From positions 46,525 through 51,777 of the forward strand of contig PKWK01000261.1 in assembly GCA_003133205.1 (NCBI GenBank): 5,253 nucleotides of DNA. The letters run 5' to 3'. Below are positions 1 to 5,253 of this stretch, in pieces. The notes below the pieces were generated by a model. The model had not been told where the DNA came from and made no database searches. It worked only from the letters and a program-made list of their open reading frames with translations. The DNA comes from Granulicella sp. Lineage in GTDB: Bacteria > Acidobacteriota > Terriglobia > Terriglobales > Acidobacteriaceae. A program made the translations under genes and the position numbers. The first letter of the stretch is position 1, and the number at the start of each line of letters is the position of its first letter.

Positions 1-29
1 CTGAGTTGTTTCTTGACGAGGTCTTTGAT
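1..29 (-). CDS. Possible 5' end of the next gene in the cluster, with an ATC in the start position
   Basis: Seen: 58 bases after the glycosyltransferase stop, the minus strand has GGAGG (40-36), then GCC, ATC, ATC and a frame reading Ile-Lys-Asp-Leu-Val-Lys-Lys-Gln-Leu to the window edge. Third codon positions in this frame are mostly C or G, as in the neighbours, and the peptide looks like a normal charged bacterial N-terminus, resembling KIKDYLVG near the start of the FkbM protein. A TGA lies in the same frame at 53-51, so no upstream ATG is available. The only ATG nearby (51-49) opens a different frame with poor codon bias and no ribosome site. Either an ATC (or a base error for ATG at 29-27) starts a gene, or this is not coding. 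Too short to assign a function. Confidence 0.3.
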
Positions 30-86
30 GATGGCCCTCCAAACGATTCATAATTCAGGTTAGGAAATAGCGAAAGCCGCAGTCCA

Positions 87-1091
87 CTAGGACGGCGAGT
101 TTGCCGTTGGGGAGGCTGCGACCGCAGGTTCCGTGAGCGGACTCGGTGGCGCGGGTGGAAATTCGAAACCAATGCGTTCCTGCTCGATAGCGTGTGGCCG
201 TTGCTGAACTTTGGTGTAGATGGCGCCGACATACTCGCCAATGATGCCGAAGAAAACCAGCATCAGGGACTGCAGAAAAAACACGCCGATGATCATGGGA
301 GCGACGCCCACAGAGAAAGTCTTCCAGAATATGACCTTGGCGATTAAGTAGAACAGCGCGACCAGGAAGCTCAGGATCGCACCGATGAATCCGGCAAACG
401 TAGCCAGACGCAGTGGAACCTTCGAAGTGCTGACGAACCCCAGCATGGCGATATCGTACAGCGTGTAGAAATTATTTTTGGTGATGCCGCGTTTGCGGGC
501 GGGCTGGTGGAAGTAGAGACGTTTGTTGGGGAGGCTGATCTCCGCGATGATGCCGCGGAAGTACGGATAGGGGTCGTTGAAGCTGCGGACGATGTCGACC
601 ACCTCGCGATCGTAGAGGCCGAAACCAGTGTAGTTCTGGATAGTCTCCACCGAACTGAGGCGCTCCACGGTCCGGTAGTACTGCTTGCGCAGCCAGTACA
701 CCAGGCCGTGTTCACCCGATGCCTGCTTGACGCAGAGCACCATCTTGTAGCCCTCCTCCCAGGCAGCGATCATCTGGGGAATCAGGTCGGGCGGTTCCTG
801 AAAATCGGAGGCGATGCCAATCACGGCGTCTCCGCGGGCCTGGAAGAGGGCGTGGATCGGAGAGCGAATGTGTCCGAAGTTCCGCGCGTTGACAATCACC
901 TTGACGTGTTGATCGGCCGCGGCGATGTGCTTCAGGATCGCAACCGTTGAGTCGGTGGAGTGGTTGTCGATGAAGATGTGCTCGTACGCGTAGTGAGGAT
1001 AGTCCTGCATGATCTCGCGGACGCGAAGATAAAGGGCCTCGATGTTGTCTTCTTCGTTGTACGCGTGAGTGACGATGCTGACGGTCTTCAA
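87..1091 (-). CDS. Family 2 glycosyltransferase, polyprenyl-phosphate sugar synthase type (GtrB/DPM1-like)
   Basis: Seen: 334 residues. A GT-A domain (1-220) has IVTHAYNEEDNI (6-17), FIDNHSTDST (40-49), NARNFG (68-73), the ASDFQEPPD segment (94-102), NYTGFGLYDR (153-162) and QPARKRGITK (196-205). Two membrane helices follow at about 227-256 and 263-291, then a proline/alanine-rich tail (311-334). Family knowledge: such enzymes move a sugar from a nucleotide donor to polyprenyl phosphate at the cytoplasmic membrane face. The usual DAD-type metal motif reads Ala-Ser-Asp here, and the first motif reads DN where many relatives have DD; I believe this is a subfamily trait. The start is TTG at 1091 with GAGGA five bases upstream and the first beta strand directly after it. 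The GtrA-like gene upstream is its expected partner. The sugar is unknown. Confidence 0.93.
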   Translation of the reverse strand: MKTVSIVTHAYNEEDNIEALYLRVREIMQDYPHYAYEHIFIDNHSTDSTVAILKHIAAADQHVKVIVNARNFGHIRSPIHALFQARGDAVIGIASDFQEPPDLIPQMIAAWEEGYKMVLCVKQASGEHGLVYWLRKQYYRTVERLSSVETIQNYTGFGLYDREVVDIVRSFNDPYPYFRGIIAEISLPNKRLYFHQPARKRGITKNNFYTLYDIAMLGFVSTSKVPLRLATFAGFIGAILSFLVALFYLIAKVIFWKTFSVGVAPMIIGVFFLQSLMLVFFGIIGEYVGAIYTKVQQRPHAIEQERIGFEFPPAPPSPLTEPAVAASPTANSPS

Positions 1092-1096
1092 CGGGA

Positions 1097-1101
1097 TCCT
1101 C
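1097..1101 (-). promoter_or_regulatory. Ribosome binding site for the family 2 glycosyltransferase gene
   Basis: GAGGA on the minus strand, five bases before TTG at 1091. It supports the TTG start, which places the first GT-A strand (TVSIVTHAYNEE) right at the N-terminus as in relatives. Confidence 0.7.
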
Positions 1102-1169
1102 GCAACTGAGTTGGTATCTTGAAGAAGTGTAAGGCTAGGTTCACGAAGTCACCAAACGACCCGCGTTGC

Positions 1170-1829
1170 CTAGGCTGGTTCGGTGGGCCCGGGCTTCTGA
1201 CGAAACGTGACTTCCTTGTGGCCGACGAAGCTGTAGATGGTGGAAACTCCGATCACGACCGCGCCCGCAATATACCCAGCCATGGCCTTGCCGGTCGCGA
1301 TATGCTGAACAAACGCAAGCGCACGCCCACCTAGATGCTCTTCGACGACGCTGATTAGAGCGTGGAGCCGGTCAGCGTGGCCATGAATTACCGACTGCAG
1401 AAAGCGCGTCAGCGCAGACAGCGCAACTAGGCCGGGAATCATTCCCGTCCCGTACACGGCGAAACACTTCAACCACTCGGCAAGAAAGTTACCTTTGGTG
1501 CGGAAGACGAAAAACTTATAGCCAAGATACGCAACCGTGATGTTGAGCGGCATGCCGAGCACCGACGCCAGCATGACCGTAAGGTACAGCAGGCGCGCCG
1601 GCATTACAGCGTTCAACAACGTGAGGATAACCACGAAGCTTACATATCCAAAGAATGTATTGAATAACCCGACGCACAGGTAGCGGACAAACTGGCCCGC
1701 AGGAAAGAGATTCACGAGACGCTGCAACTGCCCCTTGGGAATGAAAGGATCCTGCGGAATCGGCACAACCGGCGGATGCTCGGGGTGGATCTCTCCGCCC
1801 TCACGGTGGTCAGAGGACACTGCGCCCAC
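1170..1829 (-). CDS. GtrA-like family membrane protein, putative lipid-linked sugar flippase
   Basis: Seen: up to 219 residues with four hydrophobic segments at about 48-72, 80-106, 120-144 and 180-203. GtrA-type signatures are FVRYLCVGLFNTFFGY (47-62), YKFFVFRTKGN (104-114) and GHKEVTFR (203-210) at the end. Family knowledge: GtrA proteins are small (about 120-150 residues) inner-membrane proteins thought to flip undecaprenyl-phosphate-linked sugars, and work beside a GtrB-type transferase; that partner follows 78 bases downstream. This copy is longer, with a proline-rich N-terminal tail of about 45 residues and a 35-residue polar loop between helices 3 and 4. The start is uncertain. GTG at 1829 lies within the SDR gene and has no ribosome site, whereas GTG at 1820 (residue 4) has a GGTGG nearby; GTG at 1766 (residue 22) is also possible. 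All keep the four helices. Confidence 0.88.
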   Translation of the reverse strand: MGAVSSDHREGGEIHPEHPPVVPIPQDPFIPKGQLQRLVNLFPAGQFVRYLCVGLFNTFFGYVSFVVILTLLNAVMPARLLYLTVMLASVLGMPLNITVAYLGYKFFVFRTKGNFLAEWLKCFAVYGTGMIPGLVALSALTRFLQSVIHGHADRLHALISVVEEHLGGRALAFVQHIATGKAMAGYIAGAVVIGVSTIYSFVGHKEVTFRQKPGPTEPA

Positions 1830-2661
1830 CGTCGACGATGAGGTTCTGCCCGGTCATGTACGAGCTCGCATCCGAGCAGAGGAAGAGCACTGCGCCCTGA
1901 TATTCGTCCTTGTGCGCCATCCGGCCCATGGGAATGAGCTGGTGCAATCTCGCCGTAAACTCGTCGGGCTGACCCGCGAACACGCCGCCGGGGGAGATCG
2001 CGTTGACGCGGATATTGTGCGCCGTCCAATAGGTCGACAGGTAGCGCGTCAGGCCGATCAGTGCGGTCTTCACCACCGAATACGTGACCGGTTTCACTGG
2101 CTGCTGGTCTTCCGGAAGTCCTTCTTTGCGATACAGGCGCTGGTCGGGAGCGATGACTCCGAGATCAGAGGCGATATTGAGAATCACGCCCGAGTTGCGC
2201 TTCACCATCTCCTGACCGAAGATGCGCGAGCAGAGGAAAGCCCCGGTAAGCCCGACTGCAATGTCGGCGTTCCAGACGGCCAGCGGAAAGTTCTCCAGCC
2301 GCGACCATTGCTTCGGCTCGCCATGCGGGTCGGCCTCGACCTTAGGGTTGTTCGCGGCATTGTTGATGAGGATGTCGATGCGTCCGAACGTCGCGAGGAT
2401 AGCGTCGCGCGCTTCAATCAGTGAGTCCTCGCTGGTAATATCGGCGGCCAGCCCGAGGCACTCAGGACCGTGCGCGATCTGGAGTTGGTCGGCCCGGAGA
2501 CCAGGATTGGCCGCGGCGAGATCGAGCAGAACGACATTCGCCCCGGCAGCAGCGAGGATCGCCCCATGGTGATAGCCGAGCAGCCCGGCGCCGCCCGTCA
2601 CGATCGCCACGCGGCCGGTGAGGTCAAAGAGATCGCGAACTCGGCTGTTTGAAGTACCCAT
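1810..2661 (-). CDS. Short-chain dehydrogenase/reductase (SDR), classical type
   Basis: Seen: 283 residues with every classical SDR element: TGGAGLLG cofactor loop (22-29), Asp47 after strand 2 (suggesting NAD over NADP), NNA (100-102), Asn131, Ser165 in NIASDLG, the YSVVK catalytic pair Tyr194/Lys198, SPGG (223-226) and a C-terminal TGQNLIVDGG (270-279). It exceeds the usual 250 residues through extra loops at about 103-127 and 171-190 (DQRLYRKEGLPEDQQPVKP). I recall this second loop in SDRs of flagellin-glycan and nonulosonate-type loci (PtmA-like), but could not check it here. Role inferred: oxidation or reduction of a sugar hydroxyl/ketone in the cytoplasm. The start is ATG at 2661, with no Shine-Dalgarno in the 48-base spacer, so initiation may rely on coupling or be weak. 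The 3' end overlaps the GtrA-like gene by up to 20 bases. Confidence 0.93.
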   Translation of the reverse strand: MGTSNSRVRDLFDLTGRVAIVTGGAGLLGYHHGAILAAAGANVVLLDLAAANPGLRADQLQIAHGPECLGLAADITSEDSLIEARDAILATFGRIDILINNAANNPKVEADPHGEPKQWSRLENFPLAVWNADIAVGLTGAFLCSRIFGQEMVKRNSGVILNIASDLGVIAPDQRLYRKEGLPEDQQPVKPVTYSVVKTALIGLTRYLSTYWTAHNIRVNAISPGGVFAGQPDEFTARLHQLIPMGRMAHKDEYQGAVLFLCSDASSYMTGQNLIVDGGRSVL

Positions 2662-2709
2662 ACAAAAACCAGTCTACAGGCTGCGGGTCGTGCCACCGTG
2701 CAAACGAGG

Positions 2710-3639
2710 CTAAGTGCGCGGCTTCGCCCATGTGAACATTTGTTTGAACACATCCGAAGATAGGTGCTCGTAGCCAATTTCCTCAAAGATCGGGTCGAGC
2801 TTCTTATAGGTGTAGTCGCCGTTCACCCGGTGGTAGCTCTCGATCGCGAAGTTCACCGGATGCGATTTGAGAAACTCCTTGGCGCCCTCGACAAACGAGA
2901 GTTCAGCGCCTTCGATGTCCATTTTGATGTAGGTTGGTACGCATCCAAGCTCTTTGCAGGCGTCCTCCATGTTGATGGTCGGAACCTCTTTATTGTGTTT
3001 GGTGTCGGAGTAAACAACAAAGTCGCGAATTCCCGAGGCCATGGTGCCATCCATGAAGAAGGTCGTCGTTCCCGTTGAGCCGGAGAGCGCCTTGCGCACA
3101 GGGATCACGTTCGTGATGCCATGATGGGCGATGTTTTTCTCGAGATACGCGTAGTTCAGATCATCCGGTTCGAAGGCATACACCCTGCCGGTTGGACCGA
3201 CCATCGATGCCAGCAGGCAGGTGGTCGCGCCGGAGTAGGCCCCTGCGTCCCACACAATGTCGCCCGGCTGCGGCGTGTACCAGTAGGTGTATTGGTCGAG
3301 AGGTTCTTCTTCCGGAATCGACGGAAAGAAAAAGCCCATCCCGCTCCGTTTGTAGGTGTGGAATGCGGGTTGGGAGAAATCCAGTGTCTCCTTGCCATCT
3401 ACCAGCGTCGGCTGGATCGAATCGAAGAAGAGATCGATGACCTCCATCATGATGGGCACAAAGGTCAGGTCACGTCTGGCAAGCGCGAGGCGGCGGTTAC
3501 CCTTTTCCAACCAGATCCGGGTGGGATCGCTGAAGTCGACCTTGTAACCGAGGCGCCGCCCGTGGAGAGACAGAGCAATTTGTGTCAACCGGTTATCCGG
3601 GCCGAGGCCGACCAGGTAATCCTTGATTTTTTGCAGCAA
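2710..3639 (-). CDS. FkbM family SAM-dependent methyltransferase
   Basis: Seen: 309 residues. The methyltransferase domain covers about 115-300: motif I VWDAGAYSG (129-137), the acidic end of strand 2 YAFEPDD (154-160), and the FkbM hallmark YIKMDIEGAE (237-246), followed by NFAIESYH (263-270). About 110 N-terminal residues before the fold are longer than the minimum for the family and carry no motif I recognise. No signal peptide or membrane segment, so cytoplasmic. Family knowledge: FkbM enzymes usually methylate sugar or polyketide hydroxyls and are common in polysaccharide clusters. Here a sugar O-methylation is inferred from context. The chosen start is TTG at 3639, followed by CTG, with AGGGG nine bases upstream. 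There is no ATG until residue 64, so the start codon is rare but hard to avoid. The gene lies 63 bases after the Gfo/Idh gene and 48 bases before the SDR gene. Confidence 0.9.
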   Translation of the reverse strand: MLQKIKDYLVGLGPDNRLTQIALSLHGRRLGYKVDFSDPTRIWLEKGNRRLALARRDLTFVPIMMEVIDLFFDSIQPTLVDGKETLDFSQPAFHTYKRSGMGFFFPSIPEEEPLDQYTYWYTPQPGDIVWDAGAYSGATTCLLASMVGPTGRVYAFEPDDLNYAYLEKNIAHHGITNVIPVRKALSGSTGTTTFFMDGTMASGIRDFVVYSDTKHNKEVPTINMEDACKELGCVPTYIKMDIEGAELSFVEGAKEFLKSHPVNFAIESYHRVNGDYTYKKLDPIFEEIGYEHLSSDVFKQMFTWAKPRT

Positions 3640-3640
3640 G

Positions 3641-3670
3641 ATAATATTCCCCTGGCAATCTAAGTGACAA
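3641..3670 (-). promoter_or_regulatory. Sigma-70-like hexamer pair before the FkbM gene (weak candidate)
   Basis: In an AT-rich stretch of the 63-base spacer the minus strand has TTGTCA (3670-3665) and TATTAT (3646-3641), 18 bases apart. Each matches five of six consensus positions. A transcript from it would begin near 3634, at or just inside the annotated TTG start of the FkbM gene, which conflicts with that start having a leader and with the AGGGG lying inside the spacer. It may be chance, or it may serve the downstream genes. Confidence 0.2.
3649..3653 (-). promoter_or_regulatory. Ribosome binding site for the FkbM gene
   Basis: AGGGG on the minus strand, nine bases before TTG at 3639. 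It is a fair but not perfect Shine-Dalgarno sequence and is the main support for choosing this start. Confidence 0.5.
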
Positions 3671-3702
3671 AAAAGGAACGACCGCTCAATCCAGAATACA
3701 GC

Positions 3703-4743
3703 CTAGTTGCCTAGGTCGATGGGCTTGTGCTCGGCGATCGACTGCTTGACGGCGAGTGCCATGCGCAAACTCTGGATGCCGTCGGCGAGGTCGACGATAG
3801 GCTTTTCGCGAGTCTCCACGCAGTGCAGGAAGTGGCGGGCCTGATCGAGGAACAAATTGTTCCGATCGAAGTTTTCCAGCCTGAAGACCTCCGGCTTCGC
3901 ATGACCAAGAGTGAATAAGCTGACCGTAAGCGCATGCAGGTCCATAACAGCCCGACCCTTGTCGCCGATGACTTCGCACTGGCGCGACGCGGGCGACTGC
4001 AGGAAGTCCTGATGAAGCTGGATGGGGAGTACTCGCGAGCCGAGGGAAGCTTCCATCAGGATGGATGCGGTGTCTTCGACGTCGATCTCGAGATCACTCC
4101 AGTGCCCGCCGAGGGCGTAGATGCGGCTGGGCAGGCCGAACAGCGAGTAGAGGTAATCAAACTCGTGTATCTGCGAGAGGACGACGCCGCCCCCGAGGTC
4201 GGCGCGGGCCGCATACATGATGCGGTAGTCCTCGTAGGGGTGCCAGTTAGGAAGGTACTCGCCAATGGTTGCACGGACGCCAAGCAGGTTGCCAAGAACT
4301 CCGGAGCGCACGATCTCGGTAAGCCGGATGACGCATGGATGAAAGCGGAGTTGGTAGCCCACCATGGCGATGCGTCTGTGCTCGCGGGCCAGGTCGACGA
4401 GTTCGGCCGTGCCGTCGAGCGAGTCGGCCAACGGCTTCTCGAGGAAGACATCGCAGCCGGCGATCAGGCAGGCTCGCGTCACCACGACATGCAGGCTGCT
4501 GGGGTTGCAGATGTAAGCGATGTCGGGCCTTTCGGCGAGCGCCTCGTCGAGCGAGTGGAAGGTGCGGATGTTGTACACCTCCTCGACATTGCGCTCCTGA
4601 TCCGCGCCCATCGTCGGCGTAACTACGTGAGTCAGCCGCCGCACGCGATACGCTATGATCTCCACCGAATCGCCGAGCAGCGCGCGAAGGTTACGGGTGT
4701 GGCGCTGGCCAATGCCGCCGAGTCCAATGATGAGTACTTTCAA
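3703..4743 (-). CDS. Gfo/Idh/MocA family NAD(P)-dependent oxidoreductase
   Basis: Seen: 346 residues, a usual length for the family. The N-terminal Rossmann fold has the nucleotide loop GLGGIGQRH (7-15), CNPSSLH (79-85) and the EKP signature (102-104) carrying the catalytic-type lysine. The C-terminal domain has GYQLRFHP (129-136), WHPYEDYR (167-174) and GGGVVLSQIHEFDY (184-197), whose His193 is the usual substrate-binding or catalytic histidine. Family knowledge: these cytoplasmic enzymes oxidise or reduce sugars, inositols or nucleotide sugars with bound NAD(P). The WHPYEDYR plus GGGV pattern resembles members that sit in surface-glycan loci; that resemblance is from memory. The start is TTG at 4743, supported by AGGAG six bases upstream and by the nucleotide loop lying immediately after it. 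The TIM-barrel gene ends 34 bases upstream and an FkbM gene follows 63 bases downstream. Substrate cannot be read from the sequence. Confidence 0.93.
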   Translation of the reverse strand: MKVLIIGLGGIGQRHTRNLRALLGDSVEIIAYRVRRLTHVVTPTMGADQERNVEEVYNIRTFHSLDEALAERPDIAYICNPSSLHVVVTRACLIAGCDVFLEKPLADSLDGTAELVDLAREHRRIAMVGYQLRFHPCVIRLTEIVRSGVLGNLLGVRATIGEYLPNWHPYEDYRIMYAARADLGGGVVLSQIHEFDYLYSLFGLPSRIYALGGHWSDLEIDVEDTASILMEASLGSRVLPIQLHQDFLQSPASRQCEVIGDKGRAVMDLHALTVSLFTLGHAKPEVFRLENFDRNNLFLDQARHFLHCVETREKPIVDLADGIQSLRMALAVKQSIAEHKPIDLGN

Positions 4744-4749
4744 CGAGAG

Positions 4750-4754
4750 CTCCT
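4750..4754 (-). promoter_or_regulatory. Ribosome binding site for the Gfo/Idh gene
   Basis: AGGAG on the minus strand, six bases before TTG at 4743. It decides in favour of the TTG start, because the Rossmann loop begins only six residues later and no ATG lies at a better distance. Confidence 0.75.
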
Positions 4755-4777
4755 GAAATGCGTTCGGGTTCGTATGA

Positions 4778-5253
4778 CTATTGCCAGTATCGATGAACGA
4801 AAGCGCGTTGCCTGCGAATCCAGTTCACCTCGTCGCCGTCTTCCCCGCGGGCAACCTGTAGAGTGATGGGTCGGTTATAGCCGATCTGCTTCATGCACGC
4901 AAAGACGCTGGGGAGGTCGGCGGACCCTTCGCCAAGCAGCATGGTAGCAATGCCGCCGGCAAACTTCGAGCGCCGATCCTTAATGTGAACGGAGCCAATG
5001 CGAGCCCCATACGCCGCAAACTCCTCACTAGCGATATAACCGAGGCCCGAGGAGTTCCCTGAGTCGTAGTTCGCCTTTATAGAGTTATGTGGAATTCGTT
5101 CCAGTAGCGCAGCAAAATCTCCGGGCCCGAGATCCGTTTCAAGGTGAAGTTCAACGCCGTTCGACTGCGCGATTGGAGCCGCCGCCGTCATGATCTCCAC
5201 GACGACTCGCTTGTCCGCGTCCGTCTCAATGCGGGAGATGTCCACGAATGGAA
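4778..5253 (-). CDS. Sugar phosphate isomerase/epimerase, xylose-isomerase-like TIM barrel (5' end outside window)
   Basis: Seen: an open frame runs in from the right edge and stops with TAG at 4780-4778. The visible 157 complete codons begin Pro-Phe-Val-Asp, so the GTG at 5245 is an internal valine and not the start. Numbering from that valine, metal-site-like elements follow in the order known for this fold: ELHLET (Glu36), NYDSGN (Asp61), SVHIKDR (His87), then a GEGSADL loop and ITLQVARGEDGDE. Family knowledge: AP-endonuclease-2/xylose-isomerase-like proteins of about 270-300 residues bind a divalent metal with Glu, Asp, His and Glu and isomerise or epimerise sugars or keto-sugars in the cytoplasm. 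Here the last Glu is Gln130. Roughly the C-terminal half to 60% of the protein is present. The gene ends 34 bases before the Gfo/Idh gene, so the two are probably co-transcribed and may act on the same sugar. Substrate unknown; family call secure. Confidence 0.85.
   Translation of the reverse strand, partial: PFVDISRIETDADKRVVVEIMTAAAPIAQSNGVELHLETDLGPGDFAALLERIPHNSIKANYDSGNSSGLGYIASEEFAAYGARIGSVHIKDRRSKFAGGIATMLLGEGSADLPSVFACMKQIGYNRPITLQVARGEDGDEVNWIRRQRAFVHRYWQ

Noticed and set aside
507..950. Plus-strand open frame opposite the glycosyltransferase gene
   Set aside because: Shadow of the minus-strand gene; no independent support.
1104..1112. Nine-base palindrome AACTGAGTT in the gap before the glycosyltransferase gene
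   Set aside because: Only four-base arms, expected by chance; no second copy and no promoter around it.
1165..1174. Ten-base match GTTGCCTAGG here and at 3706-3715, both near gene ends
   Set aside because: Too short, and partly made of coding triplets and stop codons; no third copy or flanking structure supports a repeat or attachment site.
1735..2424. Plus-strand open frame of about 229 codons opposite the SDR and GtrA-like genes
   Set aside because: It is antisense to two clear genes and spans their junction, with no domain signal and no ribosome site noted.
2662..2709. Minus-strand TAGACT nine bases before the SDR ATG, considered as a -10 box for a leaderless transcript
   Set aside because: Only four of six consensus bases and no -35 element at a proper distance.
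3670..3700. Run of six T on the minus strand after the Gfo/Idh gene, considered as a terminator
   Set aside because: The bases before it form at most a three-pair stem (GGA with TCC), too weak for an intrinsic terminator.
3934..4866. Plus-strand open frame of about 310 codons opposite the Gfo/Idh gene
   Set aside because: It mirrors a well-supported gene with all family motifs. Long antisense frames are common opposite GC-rich genes, and its translation shows no recognisable motif.

Overview
The window is a compact, single-direction bacterial gene cluster. All recognisable genes lie on the minus strand, so transcription runs from high to low coordinates. The DNA is GC-rich with strong third-position G/C preference, intergenic gaps are under 80 bases, and three of the five complete genes appear to start with TTG and one with GTG. 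This fits a free-living, moderately high-GC bacterium. The protein sequences alone do not fix the lineage. No RNA gene, insertion sequence, CRISPR array or convincing terminator was seen.

Layout in transcription order: (1) 5253-4778, C-terminal part of a xylose-isomerase-like TIM-barrel sugar isomerase/epimerase, cut by the window edge; (2) 4743-3703, Gfo/Idh/MocA family NAD(P)-dependent sugar oxidoreductase; (3) 3639-2710, FkbM family SAM-dependent methyltransferase; (4) 2661-1810, classical short-chain dehydrogenase/reductase; (5) 1829-1170, GtrA-like four-helix membrane protein whose start overlaps the end of the SDR gene; (6) 1091-87, membrane-anchored family 2 glycosyltransferase of the polyprenyl-phosphate sugar synthase type. 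At the left edge (about 1-29) a seventh reading frame seems to begin after a clear GGAGG, but with ATC where a start codon is expected.

Together the genes look like part of a cell-surface glycan (O-antigen, exopolysaccharide or glycoprotein glycan) locus. The family 2 transferase and the GtrA-like protein are the usual pair for loading a sugar onto undecaprenyl phosphate at the inner membrane face and moving it across. The FkbM enzyme would O-methylate a sugar. The two different dehydrogenases plus the TIM-barrel enzyme form a redox/isomerisation set that could make or remodel an unusual sugar, possibly through a keto intermediate. That last step is inference. No single gene is a novel family; the interest lies in the combination, in the Glu-to-Gln change at a probable metal-ligand position of the TIM-barrel protein, and in the unusual start codons.
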